Counted from the first letter of the stretch, positions 33,556-46,317 are shown. The stretch is 64,000 bases of DNA from Plotosus lineatus (GCA_024760905.1 CM045729.1:10534580-10598579), one strand, 5' to 3'. Notes: generated from the letters alone by a model not told the origin. Program-made: numbers and translations.

Positions 33556-35084
33556 AGTTATAATATGAACAGAAGAGACACTTGGAAGTCACATGACTTA
33601 CAATAAACGTTAAAGATCCAGACGGCAACGTTTTCGTGATTGATGGTTTTTATTTGCAGGGCGGTCGTACCTCTCTGTGACATCATCAAAGAGTGTTTAG
33701 GTCAATTAGTAGGTGATGCCACAGCGTCTGTAGATCATGTGACACACTGGCAGGACACAGAGACAAAAAGCCAAAGAGAGACAGGGACACGGCGTCCAGG
33801 AGAAAAAGCAGCGGGTGAATCTTCTTCTTTCAGACGGGTCTGTGAAGGGTCACCATAACGGAACATCACTCTCCATCTCACGCTGTCCTCTGCATCTCTC
33901 TCCATCATGCCAATCATTAAGAAGAATTGAGTTTGCGCCAATACTGTGTTCAGATGACTCGGACGATGGAGGCACTTGCTGGTTCGCAGCCAATCTTGAC
34001 AGTGTAGCTTGCTTGACAGCAAGAAGCGCAGGAAGGTTGCGGGAGGGGATATCCACCTCCTGCAGGGGGTGGGACCTCCCCATAAACTCCCCCATAAAAT
34101 ATGGTCAAATTTACAATTGAAATTTGCAACCTGAGTCCATCTCGAGACAAGTGTTAATTTAAAAAATGTAAAAACCAGAAGAATTTGTGCGTGCACTGAA
34201 AGAATTTTGGTGGTTTAAACTTTTTTTGACAGTTCATCGGTAGCTTACAATTAATTATTCAACTTGTGAAAGCAACAAGTTCTAATATCAACTCGAAATC
34301 AGTCATAAAACTCGTCTTCTGGATCAGAATCACCCGGATACGGTCGAGGTTGTTAACCCGCTGTTCTCATGTACAGTTGTGTATATTCATAGAATGCATT
34401 CATTGTGTAAATAACATAGTGGGACCTCGGTGGTGCAGAACCAGTCTATCCTGAAATGTCTCAGTGAATTTCAGGGCTGCCAACCCAGGAAAGGACCACT
34501 TTGTAGTCGATTTACGCCAAAATGTATTTCTGATAGATGCCGAACATTTTGACAGCTGTTTAATATTGCATACAAACAAGTCAGAGATTATGGAACTTCA
34601 AACAAAACAAAGACATAATAAAATTAATGCTCAGTGCCAATAATTCCTTACGCCAATCTAAAATAATTTGCGCCTGCCACGTCAGTAAATTTTACAAAGG
34701 ATGCATCTCTTTTCTCGTCATCTATAAATTTTATGGCTGTTATGTCTCGAGTCTATAGACATTTATACATGTTAGGACTGTTACGCCGATCCTCTACATC
34801 CACATCCATAACTGTTACAGTCATCACTTGTCGTCTCCGTACACCTGTAACCGTTACATGATTGAGAGTCAGTCGAATTTGTGGACCACCAACGATTTCC
34901 ATGTACAGTACATTTCCATGTACTGAAATCAGGAAAAAAAATGTCGTTAAAATTCCGGAAGTGCGGGAGCAACTGAAACAGACTGCCAGATAACGTGTGT
35001 GCTCTCCGCATGCAGGATCTGGGATATCAGAGAGTTGTTGCACAGACTTGTACTGAGTTCAATAATTAGTTGCAACTGTGGGGA
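33556..35084. other. Unassigned spacer
   Basis: No convincing gene. Bases 33820-33905 resemble a diverged RTE 3' end on the minus strand ('cgctgtcctctgcatctctc'). The rest, including 33640-33815 and 33910-35080, matches nothing else in the window. Confidence 0.5.
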
Positions 35085-35205
35085 AACAGCTGTCCAGTGT
35101 ACACCCCGAACTCATTCACAGTTGGTTGAGATGGGCGCTAGCCTCTCTGAGACTCTTCTTCGGATGAAGTGGCTCTAAAAATGAATGAATGAATGAACTG
35201 TGGGA
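35085..35205 (+). mobile_element. L2-type tail fragment
   Basis: 'agctgtccagtgtacacccc', 'gttggttgagatgggcgcta' and terminal gaatgaatgaatga. This is the same 3' tail type as the L2-tailed SINE-A copies. Confidence 0.7.
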
Positions 35206-35679
35206 AACTTGACTGATTGGGGTTTGTCGACAAAAGTTTCAGATGAGAGAAAATCAGTTTTACAGTAAACTGCCATAAGAGGTGAAAACAAGTCTTTGCT
35301 TTTTAATCCCACTTCCGGTTTCTCAAAAAGATAAAATCCTTCCGCCATGGAATATGAATTGTGTAATGAACAAGGCTGTGTGTATGTGTGTGTGTGTGTG
35401 TGTGTGGGTGGGGGGGGGGGGGTATGTTTAAGTCACGGGCAACACATCATTATTTTGTCCTGCTCAGAGTCAGCTCAACTCTCCATGCCAACTCTAAGAA
35501 GCCTAGAAATCTTTAAATCGTGTTCTAGGATGCACAGATATATAATTCTGTACATTTACAGTTCAGCTTTTTCCATTTTGACTTTTTCATCCTGTTTATT
35601 AAAGGGAAATACAAATAGACATAAAATTCTTCTTCTGGTTATTAATGGTTAATTTTCTGTGTTTCAAATGAAATAACAC
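35206..35679. other. Spacer with (GT)n and poly(G)
   Basis: Contains (GT)n followed by a G-run at 35383-35422. No gene seen. Confidence 0.6.
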
Positions 35680-35690
35680 AAATAAGATCT

Positions 35691-37758
35691 TTTCCTTTCA
35701 GATTTTCCCTTCAGGGGTTGCCACAGCGAATCATCTGCCTCCATCTCACCCTATCCTTTGTATCTTCTTCTCTTACACCAACTGCCTTCATGTCTTCCTT
35801 CACCACGTCCATGAATCGTCTCTTTGGTCTTCCTCGAGGCCTTCTGTTTGGTAGTTCTAACCTCAGCATCCTACGTTGCACATCTCCCTTGTTCTTAAAA
35901 ATGGGCACCAGCACACTTCTCCATTCCTCTGGCATCCTCTCACTCTCTAAGACCTTGTTGAATGTTCTTGTCAGGAAATGTACTGCTACCTCTCCTAGAC
36001 ACTTCCATACCTCCACCGGTATGTCATCAGGACCAACTGCCTTTCCACTCTTCATCCTCTTTAATGCCCTCCTCACTTCTCTCACTAATCTTTGCTACCT
36101 CCTGGTCCTCAACAGTCACCTCTTCTACACTTTTTTCTCTCTCATTTTCTTCATTCATCAGCTCTTCAAAGTACTCTTTCCATCTTCCCAGCACACTTCT
36201 GTCATCAGTCAATACATTTCCCTCTCTGTCTGTAATCACTCTCACTTGCTGCACATCCTTCCCATCTCTATTTCTCTGCTGTGCCAACCTGTATAAATAA
36301 TTTTCTCCCTCATTACTTTCCAACCGAGCATACAAGTAATCATACGCGCTTTGTTTGGCCTTTGACACTACTACCTTTGCCTTACGTTCTATTTCCCTGT
36401 ACTCTTGCTTACTCTCTTCGAGCCTCTCAATGTCCCACTTTCTTTTTAGCGAACCTCTTCCTTTGTACACACTCCTGCACTTCCTCATTCCATCACCAAG
36501 TCTCCTTATCTCCTTTTCTTCCAGATAACACATCAAGTATTCTCCTACCTGTCTCCCTGATCACATTTGCTCTGGTTGTCCAGTCATCTGGAAGCACTTC
36601 CTGACCACCCAAAGCCATTTTCAACTCTTCCTTGAAGACAACACAACACTCTTCCTTTTTCAGCTTCCACCACTTTGTCTTCTGCTCAACCTTTGCCTTC
36701 TTCACCTTCCTCACCATCAGCGTCATCCTGCACACCACCATCCTATGCTGTTTGGCAACACTCTCACCCGCTACTACTTTACAGTCACTGACTTCCTTCA
36801 AATTCCATCGCCTGCACAAGATGTAGTCTACCTGTGTGCTCCTACCTCCGCTTTTATAAGTCACCCTATGCTCCTGTCTCTTCTGGAAGAAAGTATTTAC
36901 CACAGCCATTTCCATCCTTTTTGCAAAATCTACCAATATCTGTCCTCCTGCGTTCCTGTCCTGGATACCAAACCTGCCCATCACTTCCTCGTCCCCTATG
37001 TTTCCTTCACCAACATGTCCATTGAAGTCTGCCCCAATGACCACTCTTTCATCTCTGGGGGTAGTCTTCATCACTTCATCTAAGTCACTCCAAAATCTCT
37101 CCTTCTCTTCTAGCTCAGATCCTGCCTGTGGGGCATAAGCACTAACAACATTAAACATCACGCCTTCAATTTCTAACTTGAGACTCATCACTCTGTCTGA
37201 CACTCTTTTCACTTCTAGAACATTCCTGACATAAGTCCTCCTTCAAGATGACTCCTACTCCATTTCTCTTCCCATCCACACCATGAAAAAACAGTTTAAA
37301 GCCTGCTCCTAAGCTTCTAGCCTTGCTACCTTTCCACTTGGTCTCCTGAACACACAGTATGTCCACCTTCCTCCTCTGCATCATGTCAGCCAGCTCTCTA
37401 CCTTTTCCTGTCATAGTTCCAACACTCAGAGTCCCAACTTTCAGTCCGAGACTCATGCCTTTCCTCTTCTCTCTCTGCCTACGGACACGCCTCCCGCCTG
37501 TCCTTCTTCGACGTCTTCGACCAACAGTAGTCCAATTTCCACCAGCACCCTGTTGGTTAACAGCACTGATTGCGGTTGTTGTTCACCCGGGCCTCGACCG
37601 ATCCGGTATGAATTTCTTTGATATGACTCGCATGTTTTATTTGGCATGTTTTACACCGGATGCCCTTCCTGACGCAACCTTCTGCATTTATCCGGGCTTG
37701 GGACCGGCGTGAGGGAGAGACACTGGCTTGTGCCCCTCCCTCACGGCTGCACTGACAA
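35691..37758 (-). mobile_element. RTE-clade LINE with internal deletion (copy 4)
   Basis: Both true ends are present and flanked by the 11-bp target duplication AAATAAGATCT (35680-35690 and 37759-37769). The endonuclease is readable at 37456-36493 (VGTLSVGTMTGKGRELADMM, VVIGADFNGHVGEGN) and the RT start at 36536-35880 (GKAVGPDDIPVEVWK). At about 35876 the sequence jumps from FKNKGDVQ directly to RRMLRLELPNRRPRGRPKRR. This deletes more than 1 kb, including all RT catalytic motifs. It is non-autonomous, with additional frameshifts. Confidence 0.93.
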
Positions 37759-37769
37759 AAATAAGATCT

Positions 37770-39259
37770 GTGCTGAAGTTATGAATTTCGCTGAATAGCA
37801 TACAAGATAGTCCAATGAATTATTATTTTATTCTGCTGCATGAGAACACAGGAAAAACAAACTATAATCATTTTAATTATTTATTTTTAACTTTCGAAAT
37901 GACATTTTTGAAACTCGTTTAAAGTTAAAATACTTTTATTATCTTTAAAAACATGAAGTCGATATTGTGTAGATTTGTTTGTATTTGTTCGGAAGGTGTT
38001 TTGTTACATTTCCAGAAGAACATTCAGGGTTTTATATGACATATTGAGTGAAGAATTACCTTGAGTTTATAGAATGGATATGCTCTCTTGTCACAAAATT
38101 TTGAACAAATTAGATATCACAATTGCTATGTATTATATATTCAAAACATGTTTGTCATAAAAAGGCAACTTGTGTGCTACTTTTATTGTATTATTAAGGC
38201 TGAACAAGTACAAATAAATCCATAATATTATAAATAGAACTTACTGCTTATGACACGGTTCAAGGTTTGAGTCAGGCTTTCCTCTCAAAACCATAATTTT
38301 TGCAAATTTATTAGAATATTACACTGATTTACAACAGGATGATTTTGTCAGGATTCCATTTCTGAAAAGAGAAATGCAAAATCTGGAACTAGTTGGGAGA
38401 TTCGAGCGATTATTCAAAGGGAGCGTATGTGGAATTTGAGTAAATCTGTAGCATTAATATTCCTAATATTTATAGTTATGAAGTTTGACTGCATTTGAAA
38501 CTTTGTTGTAATGATAAAAAGCACAAAACAGGAATTACTTGACACCTAAGTTCTCAACAAAATCTTTATTTATCTTAACAAAGATCTCATGATTATATTT
38601 AGTACGTATACTGAAACAGTGAAAAAGTTACCAAGGAAACACAAAACACCTTAAAACCTCTAAATTTCCCTGGAAAAAAGAAACATGTAAAATTGAATGT
38701 TGAAAAAGAAAATAATGTAATCACCACATCGAAGTATTTTGGGATTCATTTTTAAACAGTGTGGCCAAAATTGCCTGACTAATTAGTCCCAAACTTTCTA
38801 TTTTCTAAAAACACCAACAAAATCAGAACTATTAAAAAGAAGTCAGTTCCACTCGAACTTGATCATAAATTGAGCTGCTGCAAATTAAGCAACAGCACCA
38901 GGAGAGTTATCAAAGTTTATACAAATATGAAGATCCTACTGTTGAACAAAAGGAGAAGTGCTGTTTTTTTTTTTAGCATGACCACAAAATGATTAATGAG
39001 TTTGTTAAAAAAAATACAGATTCTGAGCATCTTATGATGAAACAAGCAGAGGTGGAAAATGAATTGATAACATACAGTTGATCGTGTATAAACAGTCGAT
39101 TATTTTCAGCTCCAAGCAAAACACCCCCTGGAGGTAAGTCATGATGTGAGGGGCGTGGCTCTACTGAAGTGGAGGAGTACTGTGTGATCATTTGCCTGGA
39201 AAAACTCATTTGGCCTGTTTTATAGAGGGGAACTCTGCATTGCAATAATGTAATAATAA
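37770..39259. other. AT-rich spacer, nothing recognised
   Basis: About 1.5 kb of AT-rich sequence with no open frame of note and no match to the repeats of this window. It may be unique intergenic DNA or an old unrecognised element. Confidence 0.55.
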
Positions 39260-39275
39260 GGTTAATAATCTCTCT

Positions 39276-40471
39276 CATTTGTGAACAACAGTTTGGCATT
39301 TGTGAACAACAGTTTGGTTTCATGCCAAGAAAGAGCACCACAGATGCAATGTTTGCTTTGAGGATGTTAATAGAGAAGGACAGAGAAGATCAGAAGGAAT
39401 TACATTATGCCTTTGTGGATCTGGAAAAAGCATATGACAGGGTGCCAAGAGAAGAACTGTGGTATTGCATGAGGAAGTCTGGAGTGGCAGAGAAGTATGT
39501 TAGAGTGGTGCAGGACATGTATGAGAGAGGCAAGACTGGTGAGGTGTGCTGTCGGTGTGACCGACGAATTCAAGGTGGAGGTGGGACTGCATCAAGGGTG
39601 AGCTCTGAGCCCCTTCTTGTTTGCTATGTTGATGGACAGGCTGACAGACGAGGTGAGACAAAAATCTCCATGGACTATGATGTTTGCAGATGACATTGTG
39701 ATCTGTAGTGAGAGCAGAGAACAGGTGCAGGAAAATCTAGAGAGGTGGAGGTATGCCCTGGAAAGGAGAGGAATGAAGGTTAGCCTCAGAAAATCAGAAT
39801 ACATGTGTGTGAATGAGAAGGACCCAGGAGGAACAGTGATGTTACAGGGAGCAGAGATAACGAAGGTGGAGGATTTTAAGTACTTAGGCTCAACAATCCA
39901 GAGCAATGGAGAGTGTGGAAAAGAGGTGAAGAAGCGTGTGCAGGCAGGCTGGAATGGTTGGAGAAAAGTGTCCGGTGTGATGTGCGATAGGAGAGTTTCA
40001 GCAAGAATGAAGGGAAAAGTGTACAAGACGGTGGTGAGGCCAGCGATGTTGTATGGCTTAGAAACAGTGGTGCTGAGGAAAAGGCAGGAGGCAGAGCTGG
40101 AGGTAGCGGAGATGAAGATGTTGAGGTTCTCTCTGGGAGTAATGAGGATGGATAGGATCAGAAATGAGTATATCAAAGGGACAGCCCATGTAAGATGTTT
40201 TGGAGACAAAGTCAGAGAGGCTAGATTGAGATGGTTTGGACATGTACAGAGGAGGGATAGTGAGTATATTGGCAGTAGGATGCTGAGGTTGGAACTACCA
40301 GGCAGAAGGCCTCGAGGAAGACCAAAGAAGAGATTTATGGATGTGGTGAAGGAAGACATGAAGGTCGTTGGAATCAGAAAAGAAGATGCAGAGGACAGGG
40401 TGAGATGGAGGCAGATGATTTGCTGTGGCGACCCCTGAAGGGAGCAGCCGAAAGTAAAAGAAAAAGAAGAA
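39276..40471 (+). mobile_element. RTE-clade LINE, 5'-truncated (copy 5)
   Basis: Perfect 16-bp target duplication GGTTAATAATCTCTCT (39260-39275 and 40472-40487). Bases 39276-39317 are a tandem duplication of the 21-bp 5' end. The RT is readable from PRKSTTDAMFALRMLIE through [17 protein letters not shown] (39322-39545) and, after a shift near 39540, MDRLTDEVRQKSPWTMMFAD with an intact FADD box. It then stays open to EDRVRWRQMICCGDP (39617-40438). The 3' end has 'gaagggagcagccgaaag'. A recent insertion that arrived dead. Confidence 0.95.
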
Positions 40472-40654
40472 GGTTAATAATCTCTCTGCCCCAGATTGAA
40501 TTTCTAAACAGGGTGTGCTGGTATACAAGAAGCATCATGAAGAGTGCTCAGATGATCTCTATATCATCCCTGAGAAATAATATCACAACCCATCACAACA
40601 TTCAACATTTCTTCAGGGGCCGAGGATCTGAAATTCACCTTTCACTGACTGGTA

Positions 40655-40935
40655 CTAGAAGGGCGTGGTGGCGCAGTGGTTCACATTTTCACCTCACAAC
40701 AAGAAGGTCATGGGTTTAAATTCTGCGCTTGGGTGTTTCTGTGTGGAGTTTGCATGGTCTCCCTGTGCCTGTGTGGGTTTGCTCCAGGTACTCCCGTTTC
40801 CTTCCACAATCCAAACCATGCACCATATGCTGATTGGCAGTTCCAAAGTTCTTCTCGGTGTGATAGTGAGTGTGAATGGTTGTTCGCGTGTTGGCTCTGC
40901 GAGAGACAGGAAAGCTGTTCAGTGTGTATTCAACA
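40655..40935 (+). mobile_element. SINE-C (DANA/Mermaid-like)
   Basis: Head 'gcgtggtggcgcagtggttc', B-box-like ggtttaaattc, then the 'tgtgtggagtttgcatggtc' core and 'gtgagtgtgaatggttgttc'. Plus strand, moderately diverged. Confidence 0.85.
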
Positions 40936-41015
40936 GCCTTACATGTTTTTTGCTTCTTGCATGACTCGGTTGACTGTACCCCTTAAAATATTGTAGCTTA
41001 AAATAAATACAGTAG

Positions 41016-41350
41016 TCTTCTTCTATCCTTTCGGCTTTTTCCATTTATCAGGAGTCGCCACAGCGAACCATCTGATTCTCACATTTGATTTGGCAGAGGT
41101 TTTTACGTCGGATGCCCTTCCTGTCACAACCCTTTTCACAAGGGACAGAAACACGCTGACAACTTTGCAGCTCCTCTTTTACTAAAGTCAGCAATGGTTC
41201 TTTTACAACCATCTCACCATGAACAGTGAGAAACATGGCTGACCTTTGAGAAACCAGTTAACTGCATTCGGGGGACAGTGACAACCTGTTGAGTGGGGCT
41301 TGAACCTCCAACTTTCTGTCAATTAATCTGGAGTCCCTGACGATCATGAC
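41016..41350 (-). mobile_element. SINE-A with RTE-type tail
   Basis: Minus-strand copy with a degenerate tRNA-like head near 41345 and a well-preserved RTE-type tail (41016-41140). The tail holds both 'gtgacaggaagggcatccga' (RTE 5'-end type) and 'cgctgtggcgactcctgat' (RTE 3'-end type). Confidence 0.85.
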
Positions 41351-41869
41351 ATCAATGGCCCCGCCTCCCTAGGCTCCTGACAGATAGTTTCCTGTTCCGA
41401 GTTGATGTGCATGAATGAACACTTTCACTGTCCAGTGGTGTTTGTAGCTTCTGTAATACTGTGCACGACAGGGCTCTAGGAGCTACTGTAACCCTGTGCA
41501 TCACAGAGCAAGTCTTTGGAAGCATCCATAAAGATCTCAAAACAGGAAGTGATTGAAGTTCGGTGAGGAAACTGCTTTGAAGACGAGAATGACTGTGAGG
41601 ATTTCTTCCCGGTGTTGCCATTTTATCATAAAACTGAGCTCGGCATGCATGAAGTCAATGAGTCAAAAAAACATAAAATAAATAAATTTTTAAAATGTAA
41701 AAAAAATGCTCTCTCTCTCTCTGGTTCATGTACAACAGTGGTCGGGAACCTTTTTGACTAAGAGAGCCAAAAAAAAAAAAAAAAAAAAATTTTAAATCTA
41801 GTCCTCTGAGAGCCATTTTTTTCATACTGAGACCAAAAATTTTAGATTATATAGACGAGTATAATAATT
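41351..41869. other. Spacer with hAT-like end fragment
   Basis: Bases 41736-41860 begin CAGTGGTCGGGAACCTTTTT, the terminal sequence type of a teleost hAT family, followed by poly(A) and 'gagagccatttttt'. No matching right end was found. Bases 41351-41735 are unassigned. Confidence 0.55.
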
Positions 41870-42163
41870 ATTATTATTATTGTGATTATGTATTGTTATT
41901 ATTATTTATTAATATTTTATTGTTTTTGTTTGCTTTAATCAGTGTCTAAGATCAATAAGTTTAAAACACTGACTCATTTGCCAAGCCACTGAATAATGCA
42001 GGGAGGTAATGTTCTCAGCCGACACTCAGCGGGGTCCACAGGTCCATCACAGGAAGAAGCTGAAACTTCAAAGTCAGAAATGTAAAGTTGGCTCCATCTG
42101 CTGTATGATTTGTAACACTGCAAGTATTTTGACATTTTCACCGTTTCATATTTTGGAGGAGAT

Positions 42164-42211
<48 letters not shown>

Positions 42212-42555
42212 TAATATCCAATAGATGATGCCTGTGTCTTTTATTTATTTTAATTCCATCCTGTAGTTTATTTGTTTGTGGAAGTCCTAAAAACCAAGCT
42301 TGTGGAAAAAGTCTGCTGGAGTAATTTCACCTTCATATCACATGATTTTAATTTAACAAATCTTTATTTCAACAGAACATTTCATTATTTTATATTATTA
42401 TGATAGCTCTTAATAAAATTCCAGTTTTTATTTTAGTTTGATTTCCGAAGTGAGTCGGAATGATGTCATAACACTTCAAAAACGTTTTTCAATTAAGTGT
42501 TCAGTGCTTTTGTAAAACAAACATTCACAAAGAATAAACTTTAATCTTCAATGTT

Positions 42556-44038
42556 TCATTCACTGAAATAAAACAAAACCAGCTCCGACTGATCTGATTC
42601 GCTTAGAGACTGAAGTGGGCGGAGCTTTAGAGGAGATTCCAAACCACGAACGAGTTTCTGTGATACTGAGAGGAGAGTCTCTGGCGATGGTGTCGAACCT
42701 GCTGCATATTCACCACCATAATACACCACATACCAGATTCTACTCCTGGAGAATATCCTCCTCTTCCTCTGAGCAGATCCTCTCATCACACCCACAATCC
42801 ACCGAGTGCAGTCTCCAACATCAACATCCCAGCAGTGAGTCCCTGAGTTAAAACCCTCAGAGCCCAGAATACAGAAATTAGAATTAAATCTCTCTGGATT
42901 ATCAGGAAGTTTCTGTTTCTCTTTCCTGGATCTCACACTGGTCAGATCATCACACACAATGAGGTCAGGATGAGCGGTGTTGTGGTTCAGAGTTACAGGT
43001 ACTGAAAACACACACAAATAAGAGAAAATAGAAACTCTGTAAGAAACTCTGAAGCTTGAAGTCTCTGCTGCGCTCCGTTGGTTCCTCGGTGTCTCTGCTC
43101 AATACAAACACTGAACGGAGAAAGTTTTTCTTGAATGAATGAGCCACAGTCTGATCTTCAACTTTCAAAATAAACTGTCGACTGCATCCCCGAGGAACCG
43201 AATTAAACACGAACACTTTTATCATAATAATAATAATAATAATAATATCACACAAATTCTCCCACTTTTTGAAATATAAAAAGTTCTGCTGCTTCGAGAC
43301 CACCTCACTGCTGATGCTGCTGCCCCTGCGACCTGAACCCGGATGAAGCAGTTGATGATGATTATGATCACAATACATACATTTTTTACACAAGAGAGCT
43401 TTGAGAGACTTCCTTTCGGCTTTTTCTCTTTCTCAGGGGTCGCCACAGCCAATGATTCGCATGTTTGATTTGGTTCATAGGTTTTTATGTCGGATGCCCT
43501 TCCTGACCGAACCGTTTTGCAAGGAACAGAAACACGCTGACGGCTTTGCAGCTCCTCTTTACGAAAGTCAGCAATGGTTCTTTTACATGAACCTCTCACC
43601 ATAGACAGTCAGAGACATGGCCCGCCTTTGATAATCCAGTTACTGCACTGGGGACATTTTTACACCAATTGATTGAAATAAAATAAAGAAAACCCTCTCT
43701 GTCCTAACAAAAAAAACTTTTCCGTTTTTGAATGCACCACAGTGTACCAAGTGGACCAAGGATTTCAAAATAAAAGTTCCACGAGATTAAATGATGTTGC
43801 ATGAAATGTAAACAGATTTATTATACGTAGAAGGATTTGTTATTAATATTATTATTATTATTAAAATAATGATGATAATAATAATAAGAAGAAGAATCAA
43901 AACAACAATAATAATAAGAGTAATTTAAAATTTCCAATATACAAATAAATGCTACAAACCCCTTCAGTGCAGTTTATTAAAAAACAAAAAAGCACGTTAA
44001 GGGATTGAAATTAGAAATTGTGTGGGTGCATGCACTCA

Positions 44039-44100
<62 letters not shown>

Positions 44101-45439
44101 AGATAGAATTAATGTGAAAAATTGGTACTTTTAGCAGCTTACTGTATTGTACAGTGTCCTGCATCTTCTCGCAGACTCTGGACTTCAGGCTGCTCAGATG
44201 CTTTGCCACATGGATCAGTGCTCCTGAAAGCTCCTCTGGATGCTGCAGTGTCCACTGGGCTCTGTAAACACATTCGGGAGTCAGTGCTGCTGTGGGTTTG
44301 GATTGAGAAACAGAGAATGAGAGAGACAGGAAGAACATCACTCACCTTTTCACTGTGGCCTTGTAGTTCTGTAAAACATAAAAGTAAATATGAGTGGAGA
44401 TGATTGACATTTTTACACCAATGAAATGTGGCGTTTCTGATGATGGAAACAAGTTTTACTTTCTCACAGTAAAAATACTGAGTAAATGATCCTCACCAGA
44501 CGTCTTCAGCTCTCATCTCGTCTTCTATGGCTCTGATTGTGCCTGAAAGAGATGAAATGTCTCTGCTCAGCTTCTCCATCCTCTCCTTCATCATCTGACT
44601 CTTCTGCTCCTCTTCCTCTCTCAGTGCAGTGATCCTTACTGTCTCTTCATCTTGTAGAAACCGGTGAAGCTCCTCAAACTCCTCCTTAATCTGACGCTCT
44701 GTGTGTTGGGCCTGAATCTGCAGTGAAGAGGAAATCAAATGAAATAGAATCCATTATGCAATGATGAAAAATATAATTATAATATCAAACCCATGCTGTT
44801 GATTCTGACCTTTATATGTTCTCCAGTCTGACTCCAGTTCAGTTTAGTTTTTAAAGATCTTCAGTTTCTCCTGTAGGGGCTTCAGTGCAGTTTTGAGCTC
44901 CTCCTGAAACAAATCCACACACTACATGGAGACTGTGTTTCAGATCTTATTTTACACATCGTTACCTCACACCACTGTTTATTATGGAGATTTAACTGTA
45001 CAATGTTCTGTGTATGTTTTTATAATATACATTATTTTACCTTACAGTCTGTTACTGCCTCATCAATGGGGCAGAATTTGTGGTTGGTGTGTTTTCTTGA
45101 ATCCCGACACACCACACACACCGGCTGTTGATCGTCCAGACAGAACAGTTTGAATTTCTCACTGTGCAGACTGCAGACTGTTTCAGACCCTGATGAAGAT
45201 CTCTGACTTCTCTCCTGTAAGAAAGTCTCACACAGGTTCTTTAAGGCCAGATTGATGGGAGGAGAATCCATGGGCGAATTCCTCCTACAAATGGGACATT
45301 CTCTGGATCCTTTGGTCTCCCAGAACTTCTCCAAACACACTTTACACACACTGTGACTGCAGCCCAGAACAACAGGATTCTTGAAGATTTCACAGCACAC
45401 AGGACAGGAGAAATCCTCCTCTGAGAACTTGGAAGCCAT
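42556..45439 (-). pseudogene. TRIM35-like pseudogene, copy 2
   Basis: Same six exons as copies 1 and 3: 45439-45041, 44903-44810, 44717-44497, 44368-44346, 44261-44143 and 43001-42556. RING and B-box in exon 1 are intact. Exon 2 has a 2-bp deletion (94 instead of 96 bp) that brings a TAA at 44846-44844. Exon 3 is 10 bp short at its donor end. The SPRY exon lacks roughly 130 bp (the part encoding [11 protein letters not shown] onward) and has lost its stop codon to a 2-bp deletion. At most a RING-B-box fragment of about 150 residues could be made. Its ISRE has also decayed. Confidence 0.92.
43411..43665 (-). mobile_element. SINE-A (RTE tail) in TRIM pseudogene intron 5
   Basis: Same insertion as 10050-10290 and 57000-57245. 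Confidence 0.85.
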
Positions 45440-45480
45440 TTTATTTTGCTGTTGTTGTTCTCTCCAGTCCGAATGTTCAG

Positions 45481-45494
45481 AGATTCCCTTTCAC
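45481..45494 (-). promoter_or_regulatory. Decayed ISRE of TRIM pseudogene
   Basis: Reads AGATTCCCTTTCAC where the intact copies have AGTTTCACTTTC. Two substitutions hit the core. The position relative to the ATG is unchanged. Confidence 0.6.
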
Positions 45495-45784
45495 TTTGAT
45501 TAAAAGTAATTACGGCCTGATTTCAGTTTTCTTTAAAGTAAAACACACGACTTTGTAGATCCAGTTATTAATCACTTCTTCTCACAGTGCTGAGAATGAG
45601 ACTCAGATTTCTCCATAAACCGAGAATAAAACAAAACTCACCAGAGCAGAACACTGCAGGCTGGTTATGGAGGACTGCGGTCGTCTCAGACTCCACACTT
45701 CCTGAATAGGAGTTTGAGAGAGACTCTTTATGACGTTGTTAGACATCACAGACAAAACACAACACTTATGAACCACAACATTCA

Positions 45785-45903
45785 AAACGTAATAATAATA
45801 ATAATAATAATAATAATTAATATAATAATTAATATATATTATATTTTATAAATATGTTATTATAATGAATATAACAATAATAATAATAATAATAATAATA
45901 ATA

Positions 45904-45956
<53 letters not shown>

Positions 45957-45957
45957 C
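45785..45957. repeat. (TAA)n/(TTA)n array
   Basis: Runs of taa then att units; a perfect inverted arrangement that can fold back on itself. Confidence 0.9.
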
Positions 45958-46315
45958 ATGGCAGTGGTGGTCTAGTGGTATAGGGCGCTGGATCGCTGAT
46001 CCAAAGGCTGGGGGTTCAAGTCCCACTCTCCACAAGGTTGTCACTGTCCCCCCCAGTGCAGCTAACTGGGTTATCAAAGGTGGGCCATGTCTCTCACTGT
46101 CTATGGTGAGAGGCATGTAAAAGAACCATTGCTGACTTTCGAAAAGAGTAGCTGCAAAGTCGTCAGCGTGTTTCTGTCCCTTGCTAAAAAAGGTTGTGAC
46201 AGGAAGGGCATCTGACGTAAAAAAATTAAAAAACCTCGGCCAAATCAAACGTGCGAATCAGATGAGTAAAATGGCGACTCCCGAGTAAAAGGGAAAAAGC
46301 CGAAAGGAAGACAGA
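45958..46315 (+). mobile_element. SINE-A, complete, RTE-type tail
   Basis: Best-preserved copy of this tail form. The tRNA-like head 'gcagtggtggtctagtggta' has B-box ggttcaagtcc at about 46013. The body follows to 'cagcgtgtttctgtcc' (about 46178), then the tail from 'gttgtgacaggaagggcatc' to 'agggaaaaagccgaaagg'. Confidence 0.9.
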
Positions 46316-46317
46316 TA

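Larger units (their letters stand above)
41870..45727. repeat. Paralogous segment R2 (TRIM pseudogene copy)
   Basis: Aligns with 4710-12330 and 51890-59290 without the RTE and Rex3 insertions. Homology stops near 45727. Confidence 0.85.

Noticed and set aside
33640..33858. Possible exon after 'tttatttgcag' at about 33660
   Set aside because: A plausible acceptor and 72 open codons, but no donor partner, domain or paralogous conservation.
45958..46031. tRNA gene-like sequences (also at 18762, 48725-48797, 49441-49511, 40657)
   Set aside because: They have A- and B-box motifs, but each is fused to a repeated SINE body and tail, the anticodon arms are poor, and copies are numerous. They are SINE heads, not tRNA genes.
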